Assembly: GCA_024654125.1 (NCBI GenBank)
Contig: JANLIC010000074.1
Span: forward strand, 1 to 59,487
Reading direction: 5' to 3'
DNA: 59,487 nt
DNA from: Sulfuricaulis sp.
GTDB taxonomy: Bacteria > Pseudomonadota > Gammaproteobacteria > Acidiferrobacterales > Sulfurifustaceae
Shown: piece after piece, positions 7,257-14,511 of the stretch
How the letters are laid out: every line of letters begins with the position of its first letter
Numbering within the stretch: position 1 is the stretch's first letter
Program-made: the position numbers and the translations under genes
Notes under the pieces: generated by a model
What the model saw: the letters and a program-made list of their open reading frames with translations, nothing else
What the model was told of the DNA's origin: nothing
Database searches by the model: none

Positions 7257-7426
7257 GCTGCCTCCGCTTCTTCCCTGACCGGATTCGCGGGCGCCTTCGT
7301 GACCGTGCGCGAGTTCAGCCCGTTCGCTTTCTTCGCTTGGCTGATGCTGTCGTAGGTCTTCGCGTCCCAGTCCTGCGTATCGTCTTTGCGGCTGTAGACC
7401 GTCTTACCGTTGCGCGCTTTTTCCAT
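7253..7426 (-). CDS. First gene of the leftward operon, small basic protein
   Basis: 57 residues, MEKARNGKTVYSRKDD, Lys-rich. The ATG at 7426 has a GGAGGGAAG site immediately upstream and is the first start after the leftward promoter (7466-7494), giving a 5' leader of about 35 bases. A 258-residue extension further upstream was rejected because it would cross the divergent promoter region. Function unknown. Confidence 0.65.
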   Translation of the reverse strand: MEKARNGKTVYSRKDDTQDWDAKTYDSISQAKKANGLNSRTVTKAPANPVREEAEAA

Positions 7427-7465
7427 GCTTCCCTCCGTGGCCCGCGAAATGAGCGGGATAAGTGA

Positions 7466-7494
7466 AGAATAATGTACGCGAAAGGACTTGTCAA
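7466..7494 (-). promoter_or_regulatory. Leftward sigma-70-type early promoter
   Basis: On the minus strand, TTGACA (7494-7489), a 17-base spacer and TATTCT (7471-7466) make a near-consensus promoter pointing at the 7426 gene. The -35 box lies inside the palindrome CTTGTCAAG, a candidate repressor site. Confidence 0.7.
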
Positions 7495-7523
7495 GCGCCT
7501 TTACGGGACAAGCCACTTGACGG
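7487..7523. promoter_or_regulatory. Candidate operator between divergent promoters
   Basis: Three related half sites: CTTGTC (7487-7492), its complement GACAAG (7507-7512) with 14 bases between, and CTTGACG (7516-7522). They overlap the -35 boxes of both promoters, so one bound protein could shut both. The neighbouring HTH gene at 7552 is the natural candidate ligand, by inference. Confidence 0.45.
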
Positions 7524-7546
7524 ACACAAAATTCGAAGCCTATACT
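7517..7546 (+). promoter_or_regulatory. Rightward sigma-70-type promoter
   Basis: TTGACG (7517-7522), an 18-base spacer and TATACT (7541-7546). Transcription would be expected to begin around 7552-7553, at the start codon of the HTH gene, so that mRNA may be leaderless. Confidence 0.65.
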
Positions 7547-7551
7547 GCGCC

Positions 7552-7719
7552 ATGTCCAAACGCTATGATGAGTATCTGGCTCAGGCGTCGGCGATCCGCA
7601 AGCGGGTTCTTGCCGGCATCCGAAAGGGACGCTCTCAGTCAGAAATGGCAAAGGAATTCGGGGTTTCCCGCCAGCGCGTGCATCAAATCGTGCGAGCGAA
7701 CGAGAAGCGGGCCGGATGA
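7552..7719 (+). CDS. Small HTH transcriptional regulator
   Basis: 55 residues. The core reads S-Q-S-E-M-A-K-E-F-G-V-S-R-Q-R-V-H-Q-I-V, a clear helix-turn-helix (Q-x-x-x-A-x-x-x-G-V-S-x-x-x-V). It resembles small phage regulators of the sigma-70 region 4 or resolvase HTH type. Nothing but the HTH and an N-terminal helix is present. It is the first rightward gene and lies beside the operator half sites, suggesting autoregulation of the divergent switch. The ATG has no ribosome-binding site and coincides with the expected transcription start. Confidence 0.75.
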   Translation: MSKRYDEYLAQASAIRKRVLAGIRKGRSQSEMAKEFGVSRQRVHQIVRANEKRAG

Positions 7720-7777
7720 AGTCTAGAGTCTGGAATGAGTCTAAGCGACAGGTACCGCTCGCGACGGTGAGGGCGGC

Positions 7778-8131
7778 ATGATGCTCTACGACTGCCGCCG
7801 TACCTGCACACGTACATGCGATTGCGCCTTCTGCGTTGGCTCGGGGACGGCGACAACAGCGACGGCGCCGTTCACCATTACGAGCAATAGCTGCTCTTGG
7901 GCAACGAGAACATCGTTCTGGGGCGACTTGAAGCCGGCCCTTGATCTTGTGGCGATCGAGCGTGAGATCCGCCGCAAGGCGTCGCAAGTAATCGCGAGTC
8001 AATTGGAACCCGTCTCGCGGCTGTGGCACTGGTGCGTCAGTTATGCCTATCGCGGCATCAAACAGCCGGGGCGACTAGAGGCAAGGCGGTATGCACGCAA
8101 ACGGTACCTGCAGCAATTGAGGGCGGCGTAG
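7778..8131 (+). CDS. Uncertain coding region
   Basis: An open frame of 117 codons. The last 60 residues (from about L-D-L-V-A-I-E-R-E-I-R-R-K-A) look like a real helical basic protein (W-H-W-C-V-S-Y-A-Y-R-G-I-K-Q-P-G-R), but the first 45 are low in protein character (Cys- and Thr-rich). The true start may be internal, for example near 7957, or a frame change may have occurred. A 21-codon ORF at 7716-7781 would link it to the HTH gene by overlapping stops and starts. An antisense frame at 7786-7977 is the rival reading. Confidence 0.4.
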   Translation: MMLYDCRRTCTRTCDCAFCVGSGTATTATAPFTITSNSCSWATRTSFWGDLKPALDLVAIEREIRRKASQVIASQLEPVSRLWHWCVSYAYRGIKQPGRLEARRYARKRYLQQLRAA

Positions 8132-8454
8132 TGGCGTATTTTCCGAACGGCTCTGCTGGTGAGGTATTCGAGAACCAATGCGCTCAATGCCGCTACGGTG
8201 ATGAGCCGTGCCCGATCTACCTCGCGCAGTATGAGCACAACTACGCCGCGTGCAACAACGAAGTTGCCAGCAAGATTCTCGACACGCTCATCAAGAACGA
8301 TGGCACATGCGCCATGTTCGCGCTCGACCCACCGTGGTTCGACAAAGAATCCGGGCCAGCGAATGATGCCGAGCGCGCCTATCTGGAGCTCGGACCGAGC
8401 GTCCCGGCGAACATCCGCGAGCTGGTGCTGAAGGTGGCGGGGCGGATCGCGTGA
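8131..8454 (+). CDS. Cys-rich small hypothetical protein
   Basis: 107 residues from a GTG at 8131 overlapping the previous TAG. An early cluster, C-A-Q-C-R-Y-G-D-E-P-C-P-I, may bind metal; Y-L-A-Q-Y-E-H-N-Y follows. Similar Cys-cluster proteins occur in phages beside methylase genes. Its stop overlaps the methyltransferase start (GTGA). Function unknown. Confidence 0.65.
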   Translation: MAYFPNGSAGEVFENQCAQCRYGDEPCPIYLAQYEHNYAACNNEVASKILDTLIKNDGTCAMFALDPPWFDKESGPANDAERAYLELGPSVPANIRELVLKVAGRIA

Positions 8455-9377
8455 AGCCTTTAGGCATAGACCTCTATGCCGGCCTAGGCGGATGGACAGA
8501 GGGCCTGCTCGCCGAGGGGTATGACGTAATCGGCTTCGACATCGAGCGCCACGTCTACGGTGAGCATCGCTACCCGGCGCAGCTCGTATTGCAGGATGTT
8601 CTGACGCTGCACGGCTCGCAATTCAAGGATGCCGCGCTGATCGTCGCGAGCCCACCCTGCCAAGAATTTTCCTACATGGCGATGCCGTGGACGAAGGCGA
8701 AGGAAAAGCAGGCGCGGATCCTCGCCGATACCGAAGAACGCAAGCGCTTGACCGCCCTATTCGATGCCTGCTTTCGCATTCAGCGCGAAGCCATCGAAGC
8801 CGCAGGGCATCACATCCCGATGGTGGTCGAGAACGTGAGAGGCGCTGAGAAGTGGGTGGGGCGGGCTCGTTGGAACTTTGGGAGCTTTTTTCTTTGGGGC
8901 GACGTTCCGGCGCTGATGCCGATGACGAAGGCCGTACTCAAGGGCGGATGGCTCTCTCAAGCAAATGGTGCCCCGATGCGGCGCGATGATACAGGCTACA
9001 AGTCAGAGGGCTTGAATTGGTCGGATCGAACGAAGCACGGCCAAGACTTCACGCGGCGCGCGGCAGAGCACATCAAGAACCCGGACGGACGAAAGAGTGT
9101 GGGTGGCGGTAAAGATGGATGGTTCGGCGATTACGCCGCGATGAAAGAGGGCATCAAGCAGCACGGCTCGGGCCGTGAGTGGTTCGCAGGCGACGGAAGG
9201 ATTTCTCGCATGACCAGCAGCAAATCCCCCGCCCGCAAAGCCGCATCAGCCATGATTGCCCGCATTCCTCTACCTTTGGCGCGGCACATCGCGCGCTGCT
9301 GGAATCCCCCTTTTTTCGCCCCTCCCATTTCACCCGCACAGCATCCCTCGCGGCGAAGAATTGCACACGATGATTAA
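8451..9377 (+). CDS. C5-cytosine DNA methyltransferase
   Basis: 308 residues. C5 methyltransferases transfer a methyl group from AdoMet to cytosine C5. Motif I is D-L-Y-A-G-L-G-G-W-T-E-G-L (residues 6-18), motif IV is the S-P-P-C-Q-E-F-S catalytic loop with the nucleophilic Cys (about residue 74), and motif VI reads V-V-E-N-V. A large insert (about residues 165-265) would hold the target-recognition region. The C-terminus is short for the family, with motif X not obvious. Possibly protects phage DNA from host restriction. GTG start, overlapping the previous stop. Confidence 0.88.
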   Translation: MKPLGIDLYAGLGGWTEGLLAEGYDVIGFDIERHVYGEHRYPAQLVLQDVLTLHGSQFKDAALIVASPPCQEFSYMAMPWTKAKEKQARILADTEERKRLTALFDACFRIQREAIEAAGHHIPMVVENVRGAEKWVGRARWNFGSFFLWGDVPALMPMTKAVLKGGWLSQANGAPMRRDDTGYKSEGLNWSDRTKHGQDFTRRAAEHIKNPDGRKSVGGGKDGWFGDYAAMKEGIKQHGSGREWFAGDGRISRMTSSKSPARKAASAMIARIPLPLARHIARCWNPPFFAPPISPAQHPSRRRIAHDD

Positions 9378-9468
9378 GCCCGCAACCGCCTTACTGCAAT
9401 TTCGAGATTTGGCGGCAGCGTGTCGAGACAGAACGACAGTGAGCGTCGCCATTCGACGACGTAAATAA
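9370..9468 (+). CDS. Possible 32-residue peptide
   Basis: MIKPATALLQFRDL, ending R-R-R-K. The ATG overlaps the end of the methyltransferase by 8 bases, as do many genes here, and it fills the 100-base gap. There is no further support, so it may be fortuitous. Confidence 0.3.
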   Translation: MIKPATALLQFRDLAAACRDRTTVSVAIRRRK

Positions 9469-9481
9469 CAGGAGAGTGACT

Positions 9482-9799
9482 ATGTATGGAAAGCAAGCGA
9501 CGGCGATGAACGCAGCCCAGGGCTGCGCAGCGGACATTCAACCGAAGAAAGTGCCGGAAGTCGAGAACGCCATGCACGACTTGGACCACGCAATCGACCG
9601 CGTGACGAATCAGGCCACCCGGCTGTGCGAGCAATTGGCGGCAGTCCTTCGTCCGCAGCCACCGGTGAACGAGTGCGGGCAACCGTCGTCGCCGACTCCC
9701 GTTTCGTGCCCGCTTTCGGACCAAATCTACTCGATGAGCGCCCGCGTCACGCGCGTCGCCGCACTGCTGGAGGATGCGCACAGCCGGCTCGAAGTGTGA
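9482..9799 (+). CDS. Hypothetical helical protein
   Basis: 105 residues, MYGKQATAMNAAQGCA. A GGAGAG site lies 8 bases before the ATG at 9482. Two helical segments (M-H-D-L-D-H-A-I-D-R-V and Y-S-M-S-A-R-V-T-R-V) flank a Pro-rich linker. It resembles small phage proteins with repeated 'L...i..L...l' helices; role unknown. Confidence 0.65.
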   Translation: MYGKQATAMNAAQGCAADIQPKKVPEVENAMHDLDHAIDRVTNQATRLCEQLAAVLRPQPPVNECGQPSSPTPVSCPLSDQIYSMSARVTRVAALLEDAHSRLEV

Positions 9800-10068
9800 C
9801 GCGTGTGGACCTCTCGAAATTCCGCCACGCCGCCCTGGCTCTCGACACGCTGGGCGCACGAGAGCGCGCAGTGATGGAACGCCTGGCGACCGGCGCGACG
9901 CAGAAGAGCATCGGGATCGAGCTTGGGATATCCGCGTCCACGGTTGCCACGCATCGGCGCCGCGTGTTAGAAAAATTAGAGCTTGCCAACAACGCCGAAA
10001 TTGCCGTGTTTATCCACGAGCAACAGCGCGCGGGGATCGCCGAACTGCAGCGGGCGGGGATTCTGTGA
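9796..10068 (+). CDS. LuxR-type HTH protein
   Basis: 90 residues from a GTG at 9796 overlapping the previous stop (GTGA). The middle is a GerE/LuxR helix-turn-helix: L-G-A-R-E-R-A-V-M-E-R-L-A, then S-I-G-I-E-L-G-I-S-A-S-T-V-A-T-H-R-R-R-V-L-E-K-L. There is no receiver or ligand-binding domain, so it is a stand-alone DNA-binding module, likely a transcription regulator of this rightward block or of host genes. Confidence 0.8.
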   Translation: MTRVDLSKFRHAALALDTLGARERAVMERLATGATQKSIGIELGISASTVATHRRRVLEKLELANNAEIAVFIHEQQRAGIAELQRAGIL

Positions 10069-10093
10069 ACCGCCGCAGAGCGAGGAGATAGCC

Positions 10094-10882
10094 GTGGGAG
10101 GGAGGGTCGAGCAGATCGGGAATGCGACGCTGATCCTTGGGGATGCGCTTGAAGTGTTGCCGACGCTTGACGCCGGCAGTGTCCATATGGTTTTCACCGA
10201 CCCGCCCTACGGCCACAACAACAACAACGGGGACTTGATTCACCGCTGGGAAGCCGCCCTCGGTCGCCTTCCCGGCGGCGAGGATTCACCGCTGGGTCGC
10301 CCAATAGCAAACGACGGCGCCGAGGCAAACGACCTATTCCGCGCCATCCTGCCGGAACTAAACCGGGCGCTTGCCTCTAAAGGCTGCTGCTGCTGCTGCT
10401 GCTGCTGCGGCGGCGGCGGACCGGACCCGCAATTCGCCCGCTGGTCCCTCTGGCTGGACGAGGTTTTCGCGTTCAAGCAGATGGTGATCTGGGACAAGGG
10501 GCCGATGGGGATGGGCTGGCACTACCGGCGCTCCTACGAAACCGTCCTGGTGGCCGAAAAGCGCGGCGGTTCCCGCTGGTACGACGAAACCGACCGAATA
10601 GAGAACATCATCCGTCCTGGCCAGTACGGCATCCGCAAGATCATTCCCGACGCCGAAGAACACCCGACTCCGAAACCTCCCGCCCTGGCCGCGCATTTCA
10701 TGCGCCTACATACGCGGCAGGGCGAAACGGTACTGGACCCCTTCATGGGGCGCGGATCGACAGGCGAGGCTGCTATGGGCCTTGGAAGGCGTTTTATCGG
10801 GATTGAGATCGACCCGAAATGGTTTGACGCCTCCTGCGAGCGCATCGAGAACGCCCAGAGACAGCTTCGGATGTTCGCATGA
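10094..10882 (+). CDS. N4/N6-type DNA methyltransferase with poly-Cys run
   Basis: 262 residues from a GTG at 10094 after GAGGAGATA. The catalytic motif is T-D-P-P-Y-G (about residue 35) and the AdoMet motif is D-P-F-M-G-R-G-S-T-G near residue 215, so it belongs to the beta-class order. Between them lies G-C followed by seven more Cys and four Gly, coded by eight TGC repeats (10384-10407). I recall Cys-rich runs at this place in phage relatives, so the run is probably a family feature. Likely modifies phage DNA. Confidence 0.85.
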   Translation: MGGRVEQIGNATLILGDALEVLPTLDAGSVHMVFTDPPYGHNNNNGDLIHRWEAALGRLPGGEDSPLGRPIANDGAEANDLFRAILPELNRALASKGCCCCCCCCGGGGPDPQFARWSLWLDEVFAFKQMVIWDKGPMGMGWHYRRSYETVLVAEKRGGSRWYDETDRIENIIRPGQYGIRKIIPDAEEHPTPKPPALAAHFMRLHTRQGETVLDPFMGRGSTGEAAMGLGRRFIGIEIDPKWFDASCERIENAQRQLRMFA

Positions 10883-10913
10883 TCGCCGCCCCCTTCAAAG
10901 CGACCCTCGGTAC

Positions 10914-11162
10914 ATGAGTTCCCTTTCCCTGCTCGTCAATTTCGCCCTCGGCCCGCGCGTCGAGTGGAAGCCGCTGGGCAGGCGCTTCGGATCTGATAGC
11001 GAGCGGGTGTTTGACTACGTGCGCCAATACCCCGGCCGCACTGGAGCACGCATTTGCGAGGACCTGCCGGGCATAACGCTGGGAAAACTCGCTATGCTGA
11101 AACACACGGGCAAGCTACACGCCGAGGGCGCGCCCAGGCGCTATTACGGAATCATCGAATGA
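10914..11162 (+). CDS. Winged-helix-like small protein
   Basis: 82 residues. S-E-R-V-F-D-Y-V-R-Q-Y-P-G-R-T-G-A-R-I-C-E-D-L-P-G-I-T followed by L-A-M-L-K-H-T-G-K-L and R-R-Y-Y-G-I looks like a winged helix (helix, HTH, then beta wing). A 12-codon ORF (10879-10917) bridges the methyltransferase stop and this ATG with ATGA overlaps on both sides. Probably DNA binding. Confidence 0.65.
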   Translation: MSSLSLLVNFALGPRVEWKPLGRRFGSDSERVFDYVRQYPGRTGARICEDLPGITLGKLAMLKHTGKLHAEGAPRRYYGIIE

Positions 11163-11329
11163 ACGCGCCCGGATATCGCCTGCCACTGCGGCAACTGGAT
11201 TTCTACCTGGGCCGCGCGGAGCCGATCCCGCAGGACGTAATCAAGAACGTGCTCACGCCGCGAAAGAACGACACGTTCGCCGTGCGGGAAATTCGCGCAG
11301 CGATACGCGAGCACTTGAGCAAGATATGA
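11159..11329 (+). CDS. Small hypothetical protein
   Basis: 56 residues, MNAPGYRLPLRQLDFY, overlapping the previous stop. Contains R-K-N-D-T-F-A-V-R-E-I-R-A-A-I-R-E-H, a basic helix. No identification. Confidence 0.6.
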   Translation: MNAPGYRLPLRQLDFYLGRAEPIPQDVIKNVLTPRKNDTFAVREIRAAIREHLSKI

Positions 11330-11421
11330 GCCTATTGATCTACTGGACGCTGCTGTATCAGTTCGATTTCGGCGCGGGCTGGTACATCCTTGGATTTCTG
11401 CTCTGGTTTTTCACCAAATGA
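11326..11421 (+). CDS. 31-residue membrane peptide
   Basis: M-S-L-L-I-Y-W-T-L-L-Y then W-Y-I-L-G-F-L-L-W-F-F: two short hydrophobic stretches or one hairpin. Precise ATGA overlaps on both sides support translation. Very aromatic. Possible small toxin-like or regulatory membrane peptide, unproven. Confidence 0.5.
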   Translation: MSLLIYWTLLYQFDFGAGWYILGFLLWFFTK

Positions 11422-11891
11422 CCCGTCGCCCCCTCGCGCGTAAGTCCGTTCGCGATACGCTGCTGGAAAACGCCGTAGCAGATCGGTATTACGCCGGAGT
11501 GTACGGTAAAGGGCCACGAGCGCAGCCGGAGATCACGCCGAAGCGAACGCGCGTAGCGAAGCCGCGCGATCCGCGAGTGATTCTCGAAAAGGATGTGCTG
11601 AAGGCCGTGCTGCAATTCCTGCGAGCGCACCCGCGCGTTGCCAGCGTAGAGCGGTCACAGTCCGGGGTGTTCCAGGAGGGGAACAGGATTATCCGCGTCG
11701 GGTTCGTGGGCAAGCTGGACATCAGCGGCATGCTCAAGGGCGGCCGATATTTCGAGATCGAGTGCAAGCGCCCCGGCGGCAAGCCGACTCCGCAGCAGTT
11801 CGCGCGGATATACAAGGTGCGGCAGGACGGCGGGTTATCCGGCGTCGTCACGAGCGTTGAGGACGCAGCGAGGCTACTCGCTGGTCAATGA
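11418..11891 (+). CDS. VRR-NUC domain nuclease
   Basis: 157 residues. The C-terminal 100 form a VRR-NUC endonuclease core: E-K-D-V-L-K-A-V-L-Q-F-L, then G-K-L-D-I-S-G (catalytic Asp), F-E-I-E-C-K-R-P-G-G (E-x-K) and P-T-P-Q-Q-F-A-R-I. Members cut branched or flap DNA or resolve junctions, fitting a role in phage DNA processing before packaging. The N-terminal 45 residues are basic and unstructured. ATG overlaps the previous stop. Confidence 0.82.
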   Translation: MTRRPLARKSVRDTLLENAVADRYYAGVYGKGPRAQPEITPKRTRVAKPRDPRVILEKDVLKAVLQFLRAHPRVASVERSQSGVFQEGNRIIRVGFVGKLDISGMLKGGRYFEIECKRPGGKPTPQQFARIYKVRQDGGLSGVVTSVEDAARLLAGQ

Positions 11892-12028
11892 CTAAGGAAG
11901 AGCGCCGCGAACTGATGCCCGTATCGTCGGCGTTCTGGGACGATTACGTGCGTGAATTTGGGCTGCCCGCGTGGTTCCGAGCCGAGGAAAACGGGCAGGT
12001 TATCGAGTTCAAAAAGGAAAAGAAATGA
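11888..12028 (+). CDS. 46-residue hypothetical protein
   Basis: M-T-K-E-E-R-R-E-L then F-W-D-D-Y-V-R-E-F-G-L-P-A-W-F and a Lys-rich tail. Both ends overlap neighbours (ATGA). Unknown function. Confidence 0.6.
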   Translation: MTKEERRELMPVSSAFWDDYVREFGLPAWFRAEENGQVIEFKKEKK

Positions 12029-12183
12029 AACTTATCGCACGCCTCATCTGCAGGTCATTCGGGCATCGGTACGGGCGGGCGCGCACCATAATTGGATGCG
12101 CAGGGCTGCCGGCCGGGCGCGCCAAAGACTGTAAGCGTTGCGGCCACGTCGCCCCGGTTCGCGTGAGGAAGCGCAAGGCGTGA
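12025..12183 (+). CDS. Small basic Cys-containing protein
   Basis: 52 residues, MKLIARLICRSFGHRY. Has C-K-R-C-G-H near the C-terminus and an earlier C-R and G-C-A-G, so a zinc ribbon is possible. Strongly basic tail. ATG overlaps the previous TGA. Confidence 0.6.
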   Translation: MKLIARLICRSFGHRYGRARTIIGCAGLPAGRAKDCKRCGHVAPVRVRKRKA

Positions 12184-12186
12184 CGC

Positions 12187-14277
12187 ATGGCCGCAGTTCC
12201 CCCGCGCTCCATCTGCGTAGTCCGTGCCGAGCATCTTGCGGCCGCGCAAGCGCTGCTCTCGCCCGCGTACAGCGTGGTCGAGCTGGGCGCGGCCAACGGC
12301 GAGCTCCAGGGTGCTAAGGCCCTCATCTGGATAACGGACCCGCAGGGCGAGCCGCGCATTCCCGAGCTATGCGGCAGCGTAGCATCGGCGCGGGTGGTGA
12401 TCGGGACCCGGACGCCCGCTGATTTCGCCGGCATGACCGGCCAGGACGTGGCCGCCTGGGCCAAGACCCGGCGGACGGACGGGGAACTACAGGTTATCGA
12501 CTACACCCCGGCCAAATGGCAAGCCCTGACCGCTCCCGGGGCGAGCGCGCCCGAGCCGGTGCCTGAGGCCCAACCCGAGCCCGAGGCGCCCAGAACGCCA
12601 CAAATCGAGACTGAGGACGACGCAGACCCGGCTGAGGAGTTCCTGCGCTCAACCGAGCGCGACGCGGTGATGCCTGACCCACCTACTGGCTCACTGGATG
12701 AGCCTATCTCTGTCGCGCCCGAGCGTTCCACGATATGGACCCCACCAGATCAGCCGTGGTTCACGCCGCTGGATTTCTGGGAGGGGACCTCACTGCCAGA
12801 AGTCGATCCGCGCTGGATTCCGGCGCCGATCGCGCCCTATCTCCTCGATGCCGCCGATGCGCGCGGCATCGACCCCGCCCAGGTCGTGGCGCAGGGTCCG
12901 ACCGTGTGCGCCGGGCTGATCCGTGAGTCCATCGTCCTGCATATGTCCGAGGGCGGCTGGCGCGAGCGTACGCGTTTGTGGTGCGCCAACGTCGGCGAGC
13001 CGTCCATGCGCAAGGGCGCGGGCGACGACATCTGCCAGGATTTCATGAAGGGTCTGGCGCTCGCTGCCCGGGCCGAGCACGAGGCGGCGCTCAAGGGCTA
13101 CCGCCGCGATCATGCGGTTTACGAGCAGGAGATGGCCGCATTCGTCCGAGGTAAGGCCAAGGGCGAGCAAGGCAAGGAGCCACCGGAACCGGAACGACCG
13201 GCGAGCACGCGCCTATGGACCGAGGACATCACGATCCAGGGCATGGCGCTGCAATTGGCTAATCACTCGCGCGGCAAGATCATATTGTCCCGCGACGAGC
13301 TCGCCGGCTGGTTTGGCACGTTCGACGCTTACCGCAACAGTGCTGGCGTCGGCGGGCAGGATCGCCCCGTATGGCTCAGTGCCTACGAGGGCAAAGAGCG
13401 CTGGATCGACCGCGCGGAGAATGGCGGCACGGCAATTCATGTGCCGAGTTGGTCAGTGTGCGTCGTCGGCGGAATTCAGCCCTCGATACTCGCGCAAATC
13501 GCCGCCAAGCTCGGCCATGACGGGATGCTGCAACGATTCCAGATCGCGATTTCCGGCCCACCGCACAAGGAATCCAAGCGCCCGATTAGCCCGGCCGCCG
13601 TTGCACGTTGGGAACGGGTGCAGAGGGGGCTACTCGCGATGATCTATGCCGAGGAGCACGGCCAGATCCGCCTGTCGCCCGAGGCTGACGCCTTCCGCTC
13701 GGAATGCTCTGACTGGCTGCTGCGGGCGCAGCAATCGGGCCTATCTCCTGCGCTGTCGGCTGCGATCGGGAAATGGGACGGGCTGCTAGGCCGCCTCGCG
13801 CTCACCTGGCACTGTATCCATGCGGCCGATGAGGGGCGCGCCTGGCCGGAACGAGTCGTGCCGCTCTCGACCGTCGAAGCGGTCTGGGCGTACATGCAGG
13901 GTTTTTTGTGGCCGCACGCGATGCAGTTTTATGAGGCCGTGTTGGGCGACGGGGAGTCCAGGCGCGCGAACACGGAGCTAGCCGGACGGATACTCGCGCA
14001 TGGGATCACAGAGCTTACCACGACCTGGCTGCATCGCCGCTGGCAGCGCTGGCGGCAACTGAGGCAGCCGCACCAGAAACGCGAAGTACTCGAGGGCCTA
14101 GCCCTATCCGGCTGGCTGCAGCCGGTCGCGATGCCTGGGCAGATGTCCACGCGCTGGCGGGTGAATCCCGCCGTGCACGATGGGCGGTTCGAGGTACAGC
14201 GCGAGCGTTACGCGGCGGAGATTGCCCGGCTCGCCGCGCTCAAGCGCGGCAACATGCGCGAGCCGGGGACCGATTAG
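12187..14277 (+). CDS. DUF3987-family putative primase/helicase
   Basis: 696 residues. About residues 190-560 match the DUF3987 type, annotated in phages as DNA primase/helicase: a P-loop-like region G-E-P-S-M-R-K-G (about 275), I-I-L-S-R-D-E-L-A-G-W-F (Walker B-like, about 363) and W-S-V-C-V-V-G-G-I-Q-P (about 425) followed by G-M-L-Q-R-F. The canonical Ser/Thr after the Lys is Gly. Residues 1-120 may be a Toprim-related or unrelated domain, followed by a Pro/Glu linker. It is the only replication protein seen; no polymerase was found. Confidence 0.75.
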   Translation: MAAVPPRSICVVRAEHLAAAQALLSPAYSVVELGAANGELQGAKALIWITDPQGEPRIPELCGSVASARVVIGTRTPADFAGMTGQDVAAWAKTRRTDGELQVIDYTPAKWQALTAPGASAPEPVPEAQPEPEAPRTPQIETEDDADPAEEFLRSTERDAVMPDPPTGSLDEPISVAPERSTIWTPPDQPWFTPLDFWEGTSLPEVDPRWIPAPIAPYLLDAADARGIDPAQVVAQGPTVCAGLIRESIVLHMSEGGWRERTRLWCANVGEPSMRKGAGDDICQDFMKGLALAARAEHEAALKGYRRDHAVYEQEMAAFVRGKAKGEQGKEPPEPERPASTRLWTEDITIQGMALQLANHSRGKIILSRDELAGWFGTFDAYRNSAGVGGQDRPVWLSAYEGKERWIDRAENGGTAIHVPSWSVCVVGGIQPSILAQIAAKLGHDGMLQRFQIAISGPPHKESKRPISPAAVARWERVQRGLLAMIYAEEHGQIRLSPEADAFRSECSDWLLRAQQSGLSPALSAAIGKWDGLLGRLALTWHCIHAADEGRAWPERVVPLSTVEAVWAYMQGFLWPHAMQFYEAVLGDGESRRANTELAGRILAHGITELTTTWLHRRWQRWRQLRQPHQKREVLEGLALSGWLQPVAMPGQMSTRWRVNPAVHDGRFEVQRERYAAEIARLAALKRGNMREPGTD

Positions 14278-14504
14278 CCCGCAATAATCCGCCGGCCCTC
14301 CCGCCGGTACGGTATCCCCGCAGCGCGCAGCTCGGCCTCGAGGCGGTCCAGTTCCTCGGGCGGGGTGAGCGGGCGAGCTCGATTAATCGCCCGGTGCAGG
14401 GTGGACTCGGCGATGCCGCACTCGCGCGCTGCAGCCGCAATCTGCCGGCCGGCGGCCACCAGGGCGAGGGCGCGCTCGGTAGCGGCGGAGATGCGGCCGC
14501 TCAT
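14274..14504 (-). CDS. Small HTH protein
   Basis: 76 residues, MSGRISAATERALALV. The segment A-A-A-R-E-C-G-I-A-E-S-T-L-H-R-A-I is a helix-turn-helix. It converges on the DUF3987 gene with a 4-base overlap. An upstream ATG at 14549 would add 15 residues in the same frame, but the ATG at 14504 gives the better N-terminus. It is the last gene of the second leftward operon. Confidence 0.6.
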   Translation of the reverse strand: MSGRISAATERALALVAAGRQIAAAARECGIAESTLHRAINRARPLTPPEELDRLEAELRAAGIPYRREGRRIIAG

Positions 14505-14511
14505 AGCGCAC

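Noticed and set aside
7253-8029. 258-residue minus-strand frame
   Set aside because: It would cross both early promoters; only the MEK start at 7426 has a ribosome-binding site.
9374-9859. 161-residue minus-strand frame
   Set aside because: Opposes coupled rightward genes with clear HTH and helical proteins.
10384-10407. TGC repeat as a phase-variation switch
   Set aside because: Trinucleotide changes would not shift the frame, and relatives seem to share the Cys run.
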